Source of the DNA: an uncultured Bacteroidota bacterium
Lineage (GTDB): Bacteria > Bacteroidota > Bacteroidia > Flavobacteriales > Flavobacteriaceae
Direction: 5' to 3'
Assembly: GCA_903837025.1 (NCBI GenBank)
Contig: CAILTC010000212.1
Coordinates: forward strand, 1 to 13,639
Length of the DNA: 13,639 nt
Shown here: positions 1-7,008 of the stretch, in pieces
Numbering within the stretch: the first letter of the stretch is position 1
Layout: every line of letters begins with the position of its first letter
The notes under the pieces: model-generated
Seen by the model: only the letters and a program-made list of their open reading frames with translations
Told to the model about the DNA's origin: nothing
The model's database searches: none
Translations under genes and position numbers: made by a program

Positions 1-527
1 CCTAAACATAGAAAATAAGAACCTCCTAGCATAAGAAATAATGCAATATACCATAGAAATTTCTTTTGAGTAATAATAGAAATAGCTGATAAAGCAATAG
101 CAATTTGAAAAATAGTCACCGCTTTAGATAAAGGTAAATGTTTATTCAAATGTTCTTCAGAGCTTTTTTCAAAATTCTCCGCCTTCGTTTTAATCTCTTC
201 TTTTTCCTTCTCGTAGCGAGTTAATTTTGATTCTAATTTAGCCGATTCTGTTTTATTAGGAATCGCAGCTAAAATTTGTAATGTAGAGGAAGTTATTTCA
301 GATTTAACTCCCTTAGACTGATAGAAAGCCCATTGATCAGAGGCTTTTATTTGATCTAACATAGATTCATTAGCTTCATGACCGCCTAATAATCCAGCAA
401 TTGCAGCCAAAACAGCTATAAAGGCAGTTGACAAAGCAACTAGCGTTACCCATTTTCCTTTCTCCTCTTGCGCTTTCTCATTGATGGCTTCGTGCAAATG
501 TTCGGTAGGTACTTCTATTTCTTCCAT
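1..527 (-). CDS. DUF4337-family membrane protein (C-terminus cut by window edge)
   Basis: An open frame starts at the ATG at 525-527 (MEEIEVPTEHLHEAINEKAQ) and runs off the left edge after about 175 codons without a stop. It has a short acidic N-terminus, a first membrane segment at about residues 27-47 (WVTLVALSTAFIAVLAAIAG), a charged and probably coiled-coil middle rich in Lys and Glu (about 95-125), then hydrophobic segments at about 135-150 and 155-175. The HExANE / DQWAFYQSKGVK stretch after the first helix is what I associate with DUF4337, a family of unknown function, usually about 180-200 residues, so little is probably missing. It is likely an inner-membrane protein. A -7 box lies about 40 bases upstream. 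The family call is from memory of the pattern; the membrane topology is seen directly. Confidence 0.8.
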   Translation of the reverse strand, partial: MEEIEVPTEHLHEAINEKAQEEKGKWVTLVALSTAFIAVLAAIAGLLGGHEANESMLDQIKASDQWAFYQSKGVKSEITSSTLQILAAIPNKTESAKLESKLTRYEKEKEEIKTKAENFEKSSEEHLNKHLPLSKAVTIFQIAIALSAISIITQKKFLWYIALFLMLGGSYFLCL

Positions 528-568
528 ATTCAAATTATTTAATTAGGAATTGATTCTAAATTTACAAA

Positions 569-576
569 CAAAAGTA
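569..576 (-). promoter_or_regulatory. Candidate -7 box for the DUF4337 gene
   Basis: The minus strand reads TACTTTTG, an exact match to the Bacteroidota -7 consensus TAnnTTTG, 41 bases upstream of the ATG at 527. No clear -33 TTG is visible at the usual distance, so this is a candidate only. Confidence 0.4.
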
Positions 577-610
577 AAAATTATATTTTATTTTAAGATA
601 AAAAAATCCT

Positions 611-937
611 TTAGACAATTGGCGCCAACTCTAATTCTAATCCTTGCATTTCTTTAGTAATTGGAATTTGACAACTTAACCTACTATTGGATTTTATATG
701 CATTAATCTCGAAAGAGTTACTTCTTCCATTTCTCTTTTATCAGGAGTATTTACATCTTTGATTATATAACAATGACAAGTAGGGCACATTAATTTTCCG
801 CCGCACATTCCGACTGTTCCAGCTGGTTCTAGCTCATAAGCTTGAACAACTTGCATCAAATTAAGAGCCATATCTGTTGGTACTTGAACCTCATGGGTTT
901 TACCCTTTCTATCGGTAATTTTTATTGATATATCCAT
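611..937 (-). CDS. Adrenodoxin-type [2Fe-2S] ferredoxin
   Basis: This 108-residue soluble electron carrier holds one [2Fe-2S] cluster. The ligand pattern C45-x5-C51-x2-C54-x34-C89 (CGGKLMCPTC, then LSCQIP) is that of adrenodoxin/isc-type ferredoxins, which feed electrons to Fe-S cluster assembly or monooxygenases. A further Cys at 56 follows directly (CPTCHC), as E. coli Fdx also has a non-ligand Cys nearby. Length is normal for the family (about 105-115). It lies downstream of the mrp/nifU pair on the same strand, but a terminator hairpin separates them, so it is probably transcribed on its own. A role in Fe-S biogenesis is inferred from family and neighbourhood. The exact partner is unknown. 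Confidence 0.9.
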   Translation of the reverse strand: MDISIKITDRKGKTHEVQVPTDMALNLMQVVQAYELEPAGTVGMCGGKLMCPTCHCYIIKDVNTPDKREMEEVTLSRLMHIKSNSRLSCQIPITKEMQGLELELAPIV

Positions 938-997
938 TTATACTAAAATGATTAGTTTGTAATAATTGAAATACTTTGCGTGATGATTTAAAAGAAA

Positions 998-1026
998 AAT
1001 TCTCCCGATTTACTAAAGGGAGAATT
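998..1026 (-). terminator. Intrinsic terminator of the mrp-nifU operon
   Basis: A perfect 9-bp stem (AATTCTCCC / GGGAGAATT) with an 11-base loop lies 75 bases after the NifU-domain stop codon. On the minus strand it is followed at once by TTTCTTTT, which fits a Rho-independent terminator for the upstream pair. On the plus strand a T-rich run starts a few bases after the stem, so it could act in both directions. Confidence 0.75.
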
Positions 1027-1100
1027 CATCATTATTTTTTAAAAGGAATTAATTACTATTATTTTCTGAGAAAAAAAAATAAATGGGAATGTCCTAAAAT

Positions 1101-1340
1101 TTATTCGACGTTGACAACCGTTTCTATTTGTGGTGCAAATTTTTTAATTGTCGTTTCGACTCCAGCCCTTAATGTCATTTGATTTACACTACAATTGGTA
1201 CAAGCTCCTTCAAGACGAACCGTAACATGTTTGCCAGCTTCAATTGAAACCAGCGAAATGTCGCCTCCATCATGATTCAAAAAAGGTCGAATTTCTTCGA
1301 GTGCTTTTAGAACATCATTTGTTAATTCTTTTGTGGTCAT
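1101..1340 (-). CDS. NifU C-terminal-domain Fe-S scaffold/carrier
   Basis: A stand-alone NifU C-terminal (Nfu-type) domain of 79 residues. The hallmark CxxC, C47-T-N-C50, sits in LEGACTNCSVNQMTLRAGVE and binds a [4Fe-4S] cluster at a dimer interface. The start fits: KALEEIRPFLNHDGGDISL is the conserved N-terminal helix and strand. It begins 33 bases after the mrp stop codon, so the two are very probably co-transcribed, and a terminator follows. Its likely role is to hold or pass Fe-S clusters to apo-proteins, with Mrp as ATPase partner; this is inferred from the families and the operon. Confidence 0.93.
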   Translation of the reverse strand: MTTKELTNDVLKALEEIRPFLNHDGGDISLVSIEAGKHVTVRLEGACTNCSVNQMTLRAGVETTIKKFAPQIETVVNVE

Positions 1341-1373
1341 TTTTTGTTTTTTATTCCCAGATATCGTACGGGA

Positions 1374-2501
1374 TTATTTTTTTACAGCTGCGCAACCTGC
1401 CATATTGGTGATTTTTATCGCTTCGCTTGGCGGCAAATTTTTATTTCTATCTACAACTTCTCGAACAACATTACGCGTAATTTCTTCAAAAATAGTTTCG
1501 ATTACAGAACCTGTTTGCAAGGCTGCTGGACGACCAAAATCTCCTGCTTCACGAATAGATTGCACGATTGGAACTTCGCCTAAGAAAGGAACTTTCAAAT
1601 CTTCGGCAAGGTTTTTTGCTCCTTCTTTCCCGAAGATGTAATATTTATTATTCGGCAATTCTTCGGGTGTAAAATACGCCATGTTTTCGATAATTCCCAG
1701 AACTGGAATATTTATAGCTTCAGAAACAAACATCGAAACTCCTTTTCTAGTATCAGAAAGCGCTACAGCTTGTGGTGTACTTACAATAACAGCCCCAGTG
1801 ATTGGCAAGGATTGCATGATAGAAAGGTGAATATCCCCTGTTCCTGGAGGTAGATCGACCAATAAAAAGTCTAATTCGCCCCATTCAGCATCAAAAATCA
1901 TTTGGTTCAATGCTTTTCCAGCCATTGGTCCACGCCAAATAACAGCTTGACTTGGAGAGGTGAAAAATCCGATTGAAAGTATTTTTACATCATAGTTTTC
2001 AATAGGTTTCATTTTAGATTTATTGTCAACGATAACCGAGATTGGTTTTGCGATTTCACAATCAAACATCATTGGCATTGATGGCCCGTAAATATCGGCA
2101 TCAAGAACACCAACAGAAAACCCCATTTTTGCAAGTGTTACCGCTAGATTTGCTGTAACAGTAGATTTCCCAACACCTCCTTTTCCGGAAGCTACGGCAA
2201 TAATGTTTTTTATACCAGGAATAGATTTTCCTTTTACTTCAGGTGTTTCTGGATTTTCTACTTTTACGTTGATTTTAATTTTTGCTTCAGGTGAAACCAA
2301 TTCGAGAATGGTTTTTTTAATATCATCTTCGGCACGTTTTCTAATGTGCATTGCCGGAACATGTAATACTAAATCTACAACTACCTCATCACCAAAAGTG
2401 ATTACGTTTGCAATTGCTCCGCTTTCAACCATGTTTTTACCTTCGCCAGCAATGGTAATTGTTTCCAATGCTTTAAGAATTTCTTTTCTATCTAATTTCA
2501 T
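1374..2501 (-). CDS. mrp: Mrp/ApbC-type Fe-S cluster carrier ATPase
   Basis: A cytosolic P-loop ATPase of 375 residues, normal for Mrp/ApbC/NBP35 proteins with an N-terminal MIP18 (DUF59) domain at about residues 5-80. The deviant Walker A SGKGGVGKST is at 105-114, the LDADIYGPS motif at 133-141, and the Walker B-like VDLPPGTGD at 215-223. The family moves [4Fe-4S] clusters onto target proteins. Oddity: in E. coli Mrp a CxxC follows the IENM motif, but here that stretch reads IENMAYFTPEELPNNKYY (271-288) with no cysteine. Only two cysteines exist, C148 and C370, the latter near the C-terminus in NMAGCAAVKK. Cluster binding must therefore differ from the E. coli enzyme, or use C370 from each subunit of a dimer (inference). 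It forms a two-gene operon with the NifU-domain gene. Confidence 0.95.
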   Translation of the reverse strand: MKLDRKEILKALETITIAGEGKNMVESGAIANVITFGDEVVVDLVLHVPAMHIRKRAEDDIKKTILELVSPEAKIKINVKVENPETPEVKGKSIPGIKNIIAVASGKGGVGKSTVTANLAVTLAKMGFSVGVLDADIYGPSMPMMFDCEIAKPISVIVDNKSKMKPIENYDVKILSIGFFTSPSQAVIWRGPMAGKALNQMIFDAEWGELDFLLVDLPPGTGDIHLSIMQSLPITGAVIVSTPQAVALSDTRKGVSMFVSEAINIPVLGIIENMAYFTPEELPNNKYYIFGKEGAKNLAEDLKVPFLGEVPIVQSIREAGDFGRPAALQTGSVIETIFEEITRNVVREVVDRNKNLPPSEAIKITNMAGCAAVKK

Positions 2502-2584
2502 ATTCTGTTTATCGTTTTCAACGGAAGAATTCCTATTGAATTATTATATTTATTTAAACTGATTCTATTGAGAATTATCGATTG

Positions 2585-2592
2585 CAAATATA
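2585..2592 (-). promoter_or_regulatory. Candidate -7 box for mrp-nifU
   Basis: The minus strand reads TATATTTG, an exact TAnnTTTG match, 83 bases upstream of the mrp ATG. No convincing -33 TTG is seen. The rest of the 174-base gap between mrp and the preceding gene shows no other feature. Confidence 0.45.
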
Positions 2593-2675
2593 GTGAAGAA
2601 GTTGTTATTATACGGATTTTAGACTTGATTTATTGAATGAAACCTCAGGATAAAGCAAATACTTTTAATAGTAAT

Positions 2676-3008
2676 TTAAAATTGAATTTCCGGTTCCCAA
2701 AAATGCTTTTCAAAATCAATAATTTGATTATCGACTACAACAACTCCTTCGCTTTCGAGTAATTGTTGCATTAAATTAGTGCCTTCAAAATGGTGTTTTC
2801 CCGTAAGTAAACCTTTCCTGTTTACCACACGATGCGCCGGGACCTCATCCATATCATGACAAGCATTCATAGCCCAACCCACCATACGTGCAGAACGAGC
2901 TGCGCCTAATGCTTTTGCAATCGCACCGTAAGAAGTGACTTTTCCGTAAGGAATTTGTTGAGCAATAGCATAAACTCTGCTAAAAAAATTATCCGTTGGC
3001 TCTGCCAT
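2676..3008 (-). CDS. Alkyltransferase-like protein (MGMT fold, no active cysteine)
   Basis: This is an MGMT/Ogt-fold DNA-binding protein of 110 residues, the size of single-domain ATL proteins. Read from the chosen start MAEPTDNFFS, it shows IPYGKVTSYGAIA, the SARMVGWAMNAC helix with the Arg finger, and PAHRVVNRKG. In true methyltransferases the last motif is PCHRV, where Cys accepts the alkyl group; here Ala replaces it (57-61). ATL proteins (E. coli YbaZ has PWHRV) bind and flip alkylguanines and hand the lesion to nucleotide excision repair. An ATG 33 bases further upstream (3041) would overlap the preceding gene by 31 bases. The start at 3008 leaves a 2-base gap and begins at the family's normal N-terminus, so I prefer it. 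Confidence 0.88.
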   Translation of the reverse strand: MAEPTDNFFSRVYAIAQQIPYGKVTSYGAIAKALGAARSARMVGWAMNACHDMDEVPAHRVVNRKGLLTGKHHFEGTNLMQQLLESEGVVVVDNQIIDFEKHFWEPEIQF

Positions 3009-3010
3009 TG

Positions 3011-3646
3011 TTATTGCCAATAATATTTGATGATATTCCACAAAGTGACTGTCGAAATCAATCCGGTTATACTACCAATAATAACATTCATATTCCTGAG
3101 AAGGTAATCCGTTTTATTTTCAATCTTATTAAAGAATGCGATATACGAATAAAAGACAGAAAAAGAACCGATAATAGCTCCTGTAACAAAAACAAATATC
3201 GAAGTCATATCGAAAGAAAATAACTTAAAAGAGGATAAAGTTACGCTTACAAAAACATAATATGGAACGGGGAAAAAATTGAGTGCTGAAAGAAACATTC
3301 CAAGAAAAAAACGATTTGTTGTGCTGTTTTTTTTAATATTTCGTGTTTTGTCTTTTGGCTTTTTGGCCAACCAAAAAAAATAGATCGTTAATGTTCCAAA
3401 AATACCAAAACCAACTTCACGAAGTAAAGTAACAAGATCCGGACGGCGATCTATGACTCTAGCAAAAAAAATGGCTATAAAAACCTGAAAAAAAATAACA
3501 ACTACCGCACCTAAAATAAACCATAACGCATTTTTTTTACCTTCTTTCAGGTTCACCTTTGCGGCCGTCATATTAATTAATCCAGGAGGAATAATTCCGA
3601 TGAAAGCCGTAATAAAGCCTAAAAATAGTGGGGTTATAAAATTCAT
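3011..3646 (-). CDS. LysE-family membrane exporter
   Basis: An integral membrane protein of 211 residues with about six hydrophobic helices (near residues 5-25, 41-62, 76-94, 112-137, 148-170 and 186-204). The N-terminal GIIPPGLINMTAAK (17-30) is the PxGP-like signature region of LysE/RhtB exporters, which send out amino acids or related small molecules. The substrate cannot be read from sequence. The Lys/Arg-rich loop at 95-112 would face the cytoplasm. It lies 52 bases after trmB and 2 bases before the ATL gene, so the three may share a transcript; no -7 box is visible in the 52-base gap. Confidence 0.8.
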   Translation of the reverse strand: MNFITPLFLGFITAFIGIIPPGLINMTAAKVNLKEGKKNALWFILGAVVVIFFQVFIAIFFARVIDRRPDLVTLLREVGFGIFGTLTIYFFWLAKKPKDKTRNIKKNSTTNRFFLGMFLSALNFFPVPYYVFVSVTLSSFKLFSFDMTSIFVFVTGAIIGSFSVFYSYIAFFNKIENKTDYLLRNMNVIIGSITGLISTVTLWNIIKYYWQ

Positions 3647-3698
3647 TCGTAAGGGTCAATCGTTCAAAAATGAGTAAAAATGCTAAAAACAAAAAATA

Positions 3699-4376
3699 CT
3701 ATTCCTTAATTTTGAATCTAATATACGTAATTGCTTTGTTAATTTCCAAATATTGTTTTTCATAAAATGTCTGAAAATCAGTAACTTCCTCAGGACTTCC
3801 CTCGTTTACATATACATTATGATTGGCATACAATACCTCATGACCTTCGCCGTGTAGTAGCCCAAGCGTGTAACCGTGCATAAATTCACTGTCGGTTTTC
3901 AGGTTTACAACTCCGTCTTTTTTAAGGATTTTTTTATACAATTGTAGAAATTCCGAATTGGTCATTCTATGTTTAGTGCGTTTGTATTTTATTTGAGGAT
4001 CCGGAAAAGTAATCCAAATCTCATCGACTTCATTTTCGGCAAAAATATGGTTGATTAATTCGATTTGCGTGCGAATGAAAGCCACATTATGCAAACCTGT
4101 ATCAACAGCTGTTTTGGCACCACGCCAGAAACGTGCTCCTTTGATATCAATTCCAATAAAATTTTTGTTGGGATATTTCTCGGCTAGACCAACAGAATAT
4201 TCGCCTTTACCACAGCCCAATTCGAGCACTACTGGATTATCATTTTTGAAGAAATCAGCATTCCATTTGCCTCTTAGCGGAAACAAATTCCCTACTACTT
4301 CTTCCCTTGTTGGTTGAAAAACATTGTCAAATGTTTCGTTTTCCTTAAATCTTTTTAACTTATTTTTACTTCCCAC
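3699..4376 (-). CDS. trmB: tRNA (guanine-N7-)-methyltransferase TrmB
   Basis: This enzyme uses SAM to make m7G46 in tRNA. Numbered from the GTG start, the SAM-binding ELGCGKGEYS is at 52-61, GIDIKGAR at 75-82, and the catalytic/tRNA-binding TFPDPQIKYKRTKHRM at 123-138; TDFQTFYE near the end is also typical. I place the start at the GTG at 4374-4376 (MGSKNKLKRF, 225 residues), because flavobacterial TrmB proteins begin this way. The in-frame ATG at 4430 would add 18 hydrophobic residues (MTMVLYISLILPKIFYKS) that do not belong to the family, and a -7 box sits inside that extension. It is probably the first gene of the trmB-LysE-ATL group. Confidence 0.93.
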   Translation of the reverse strand: MGSKNKLKRFKENETFDNVFQPTREEVVGNLFPLRGKWNADFFKNDNPVVLELGCGKGEYSVGLAEKYPNKNFIGIDIKGARFWRGAKTAVDTGLHNVAFIRTQIELINHIFAENEVDEIWITFPDPQIKYKRTKHRMTNSEFLQLYKKILKKDGVVNLKTDSEFMHGYTLGLLHGEGHEVLYANHNVYVNEGSPEEVTDFQTFYEKQYLEINKAITYIRFKIKE

Positions 4377-4397
4377 GCTTTTATAAAATATTTTTGG

Positions 4398-4405
4398 CAA
4401 AATTA
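4398..4405 (-). promoter_or_regulatory. Candidate -7 box that decides the trmB start
   Basis: The minus strand reads TAATTTTG (exact TAnnTTTG). It ends 21 bases before the GTG at 4376. A transcript starting a few bases downstream would begin after the ATG at 4430, so the GTG would be the only usable start. No good -33 TTG is seen. Confidence 0.45.
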
Positions 4406-4494
4406 AGGAAATATATAAGACCATTGTCATGGTTTATAAAAATTAAAATTTAACGGTAAAAACTTACAAAATAAACTTAGCAAACACTTTTATA

Positions 4495-6045
4495 TTAATC
4501 ATTACCATCCTCAGTATCTCTTTTTTTATTTGAATAAAATCGCAGAAGCCCTGATGAATTTACTGAAGTTAAGAGGTTTACATTTTTTTGAATGAATTGG
4601 CTTTTATTCTTTGGAAGATAATCCGTCATGAACTTTTGATTATTTTGAATTAAAGCACCTTTCAGAATTATTTTTCCCAGATCAATTTGGTATAAATTAC
4701 TCCGATCTTTTATTGAAAGGTCTTCCTCAGGAGCATTTGAGATTAAATACAAACCCCTTTTACCCGTTCCGTCAAACAACGATGGATCTCCCATTTTTAA
4801 ATGATCCGGAAAGATATAAACAACTGTATTTGAAAGTAGCTTTTCATTATCCAAAAAATGAACAAAATCACCCACTAAATAATCTACAGCCGAAACCATA
4901 AATTCAAGATCATTCTTTTTAGGCGAAACATAAGCTTTCATTCGTTCGTCGAGTATACCGTCAGGAAAATGAGTGTCAACGGTTGAAATAAAGATAACGA
5001 AAGGATTTTTGTTAGCGACATTCGACCGTATTTCTAATTTTGCTCTATCAAATAAATCTTTATCACGCGATTTTGCTCCTAATGTTTCTTTGTCGATAAT
5101 ATTATCGATTTTGAAAGTATGAAGCATTTCTTGTGTTCCTGAAAACCTAGCATTTTCTATTAAAAAGGTAGTTTTATAACCTGCCTTTTCAAAAACATCC
5201 CCAATACTTGAAATCTCCGAATGATGCGCTGTTTGGAATATTGCATTTCCATCCACTCCAAAAAAAGCTGGAAAACCTGTTAAACAAGTATAGAGAGAGC
5301 CGCTAGTCCAGGAACTTCCTTCATTTGGCAGAATAGCATTGTACGTCCATTTTTCTTTTAACGCCCTTAAATTTGGTGTAAGATCAGCGAATTTTTCACT
5401 CAAATATCCTTGCTCAAAGGATTCTAAGGAAATGATAATTATATTTTTTCCTTTTGTTGCTTCTATATTTTCAGAGGAAACATAATCCTCCATTTTCAAT
5501 TGGCTCAATGCACTATCAAAGCCTTTTCTATTACTATTCGTGCTACTTTGCAAAATATAATAAAAATCTAAAGCTTCATCTATAACTCCTTTATCAAAAT
5601 TCATAACCATTATACAGCCTCCAACTATTAGTATTCTAGTAGAGTTCAAAATTATTTGTTTGTACCTATTGTTATTAAAAAAAGAAAATCGACACAAAAA
5701 GGCAGTTGTTGCATGTGCCAATTTATAGGAGAAATAAAAAAGGGAAATAAAAGAAACTAGAAAAATAAATAACAATACTATTTCGGAATAATATAGATCT
5801 ATCATTCCAAGAATATCCCTAGCATTAGAGTGAATATAAAATTGATAATTGATAAATGACTGCGTATAATAGAGCGAAGTTATTTGCAAATCGATGATTA
5901 TAGCTGCCAGTACCGAAAATATTGATCGTATATAATTATTTTTCAGCATTGAACTAATCACAAAAAAAGAGAGTATTAGCAACAACACATTCAAAATCAA
6001 AAATTCCCCACCAAAAAGTAAGATAAAATAGTTTAAAGTGTCCAT
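4495..6045 (-). CDS. LTA synthase/OpgB-like phosphoglycerol transferase (sulfatase superfamily)
   Basis: An inner-membrane enzyme of 516 residues: about four to five helices at 5-30, 40-60, 88-112 and 133-150, then an alkaline-phosphatase/sulfatase-fold domain (about 200-470) outside the membrane. Metal and active-site residues seen are E208 in NIIIISLESFE, probable nucleophile T247 in GSSWTSGSLYTCLTG, D357/H359 in STVDTH, and D414/H415 in FPDHL. The W-T nucleophile context followed by S/T-rich residues and GFP is closer to E. coli OpgB (phosphoglycerol transferase I) than to Firmicute LtaS. The family moves phosphoglycerol, or with relatives phosphoethanolamine, onto surface glycans. The acceptor in this organism is unknown, since flavobacteria make neither LTA nor, as far as I know, classical osmoregulated glucans. 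The gene stands alone. Confidence 0.85.
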   Translation of the reverse strand: MDTLNYFILLFGGEFLILNVLLLILSFFVISSMLKNNYIRSIFSVLAAIIIDLQITSLYYTQSFINYQFYIHSNARDILGMIDLYYSEIVLLFIFLVSFISLFYFSYKLAHATTAFLCRFSFFNNNRYKQIILNSTRILIVGGCIMVMNFDKGVIDEALDFYYILQSSTNSNRKGFDSALSQLKMEDYVSSENIEATKGKNIIIISLESFEQGYLSEKFADLTPNLRALKEKWTYNAILPNEGSSWTSGSLYTCLTGFPAFFGVDGNAIFQTAHHSEISSIGDVFEKAGYKTTFLIENARFSGTQEMLHTFKIDNIIDKETLGAKSRDKDLFDRAKLEIRSNVANKNPFVIFISTVDTHFPDGILDERMKAYVSPKKNDLEFMVSAVDYLVGDFVHFLDNEKLLSNTVVYIFPDHLKMGDPSLFDGTGKRGLYLISNAPEEDLSIKDRSNLYQIDLGKIILKGALIQNNQKFMTDYLPKNKSQFIQKNVNLLTSVNSSGLLRFYSNKKRDTEDGND

Positions 6046-6112
6046 TATTTAAATATTGTGTTTTGATAAAATACATCGGAAGAGATCCAAAATATATTTT
6101 CGAAATATAACA

Positions 6113-6120
6113 CAAATTTA
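6113..6120 (-). promoter_or_regulatory. Candidate -7 box for the phosphoglycerol transferase-like gene
   Basis: The minus strand reads TAAATTTG (exact TAnnTTTG), 68 bases before the ATG at 6045. Further upstream at 6167-6179 is a 13-base palindrome, GAAGAAGTTCTTC (6-bp arms around one base), that could be a regulator site. No gene is supported in the rest of the 251-base gap 6046-6296. Confidence 0.4.
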
Positions 6121-6296
6121 CGCAAACAAAAAAAAGTAAAACTTGTGAAATCTGTGACAAAAAACCGAAGAAGTTCTTCAGGGAATTAAATCTAAAAAGA
6201 TTAAAAGTTATACCGCTTATTTAAAATTTTACCAAAAAATATTTAAAAAAGGAATAACCAAAAAGATGCAAATGTAAATTTGGATTAAAGCATTAG

Positions 6297-6647
6297 TTAT
6301 TCTTTAGCTTGAGGAGTTCCATTATTAATAAAGTCTTGAATAAAAAAAAGTGTGTTCACATTTTCACTTTGTTGCAAATGGGTTTGCACAATTTTAGAGG
6401 CTTGTTTTGATGTCAAGGAATTTGAAGAAGTTTTATTTATAATTGACACTAGGTACATATTAGGTATATTACACATAATAACGCTTACTGTAATAAAGAA
6501 AAAACCAACGAAAAAAGTCACCCATACATTAACACATAAGGCAATTGCAAGCCCAATTGCTAATAAAATCATTCCAATTGTTAAAAATTTTATCCCCATT
6601 TTGTACACAGGCTTGCACAATTTTAAAATTGTTGTATTGTAATTCAT
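6297..6647 (-). CDS. Small membrane protein of unknown function
   Basis: I do not recognise this 116-residue protein. From the ATG at 6645-6647 it begins MNYNTTILKLCKPVYKMGIK, followed by two close hydrophobic helices (about 20-38 and 41-61) with a short turn, then a polar C-terminal half (SSNSLTSKQASKIVQTHLQQ) ending GTPQAKE, probably cytoplasmic. A longer reading from a TTG at 6698 would add Lys/Phe-rich residues coded by A/T-only DNA and is unlikely. A -7 box lies upstream. It is monocistronic and next to the phosphoglycerol transferase-like gene, without evidence of a shared job. Confidence 0.6.
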   Translation of the reverse strand: MNYNTTILKLCKPVYKMGIKFLTIGMILLAIGLAIALCVNVWVTFFVGFFFITVSVIMCNIPNMYLVSIINKTSSNSLTSKQASKIVQTHLQQSENVNTLFFIQDFINNGTPQAKE

Positions 6648-6731
6648 TTTGTTTTTGTTTTTAAATTTGATGAGCTTGGGGAAAATTAAAAAAATCAATG
6701 TATTTTTTATAAATTAACATTAATTTTTCAC

Positions 6732-6739
6732 CAAATTTA
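6732..6739 (-). promoter_or_regulatory. Candidate -7 box for the small membrane protein gene
   Basis: The minus strand reads TAAATTTG (exact TAnnTTTG), 84 bases upstream of the ATG at 6647. The -33 element is not clear. Confidence 0.35.
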
Positions 6740-6874
6740 ATGAAATTAATAATCATTTCTAAATAAATATTTTCGACATAAAACAAATAAAATTTATTAT
6801 CAAAATATTGAGGTAATTATAGTACAAACTGTTTCGGAAATGACGCTCCATTACATAAAACTATGTTATAAATT

Positions 6875-6919
6875 TGTCGGATAATAGAACTACGCCGTAT
6901 TCAAATAATTATTCCGTAA
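6875..6919 (-). repeat. Left copy of an inverted repeat flanking the arsenic module
   Basis: Read on the minus strand, this stretch begins TTACGGAA, continues through GAATACGGCG and ends ATTATCCGACA. The same ordered blocks occur on the plus strand at 9724-9774, so the two copies are in inverted orientation and both read outward from the ars operon. It lies in the 310-base gap 6699-7008, which holds no supported gene. Beside it at 6853-6866 is a small hairpin (ACATA-AAAC-TATGT) without a T run. Similarity is partial (8/8, 7/10 and 9/11 in three blocks). Confidence 0.45.
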
Positions 6920-7008
6920 TGTTTCACAAAATCAAAAACCATCATTTAGCTTCGCCATTTGACTTCTTACCAAATTGTGATTACAAGGAAATAATACTCT
7001 AGATTTTA

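Noticed and set aside
976..1182. Plus-strand open frame of 68 codons near the NifU-domain gene
   Set aside because: It runs through the terminator hairpin and into the antisense of the NifU-domain gene; it has no plausible protein features.
1333..1641. Plus-strand open frame of 102 codons
   Set aside because: It is wholly antisense to the well-conserved mrp gene and has no family features.
5954..6160. Minus-strand open frame of 68 codons overlapping the transferase start
   Set aside because: It is out of frame with the transferase gene, overlaps its conserved N-terminal helix and the -7 box, and has no family features.
6648..6698. TTG-initiated N-terminal extension of the small membrane protein
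   Set aside because: The added residues come from low-complexity A/T DNA, and the ATG at 6647 is the more natural start.
6853..6866. ACATA-AAAC-TATGT hairpin as a terminator for the ars operon
   Set aside because: The stem is only 5 bp of A/T-rich sequence, no T run follows, and it lies about 140 bases after acr3.
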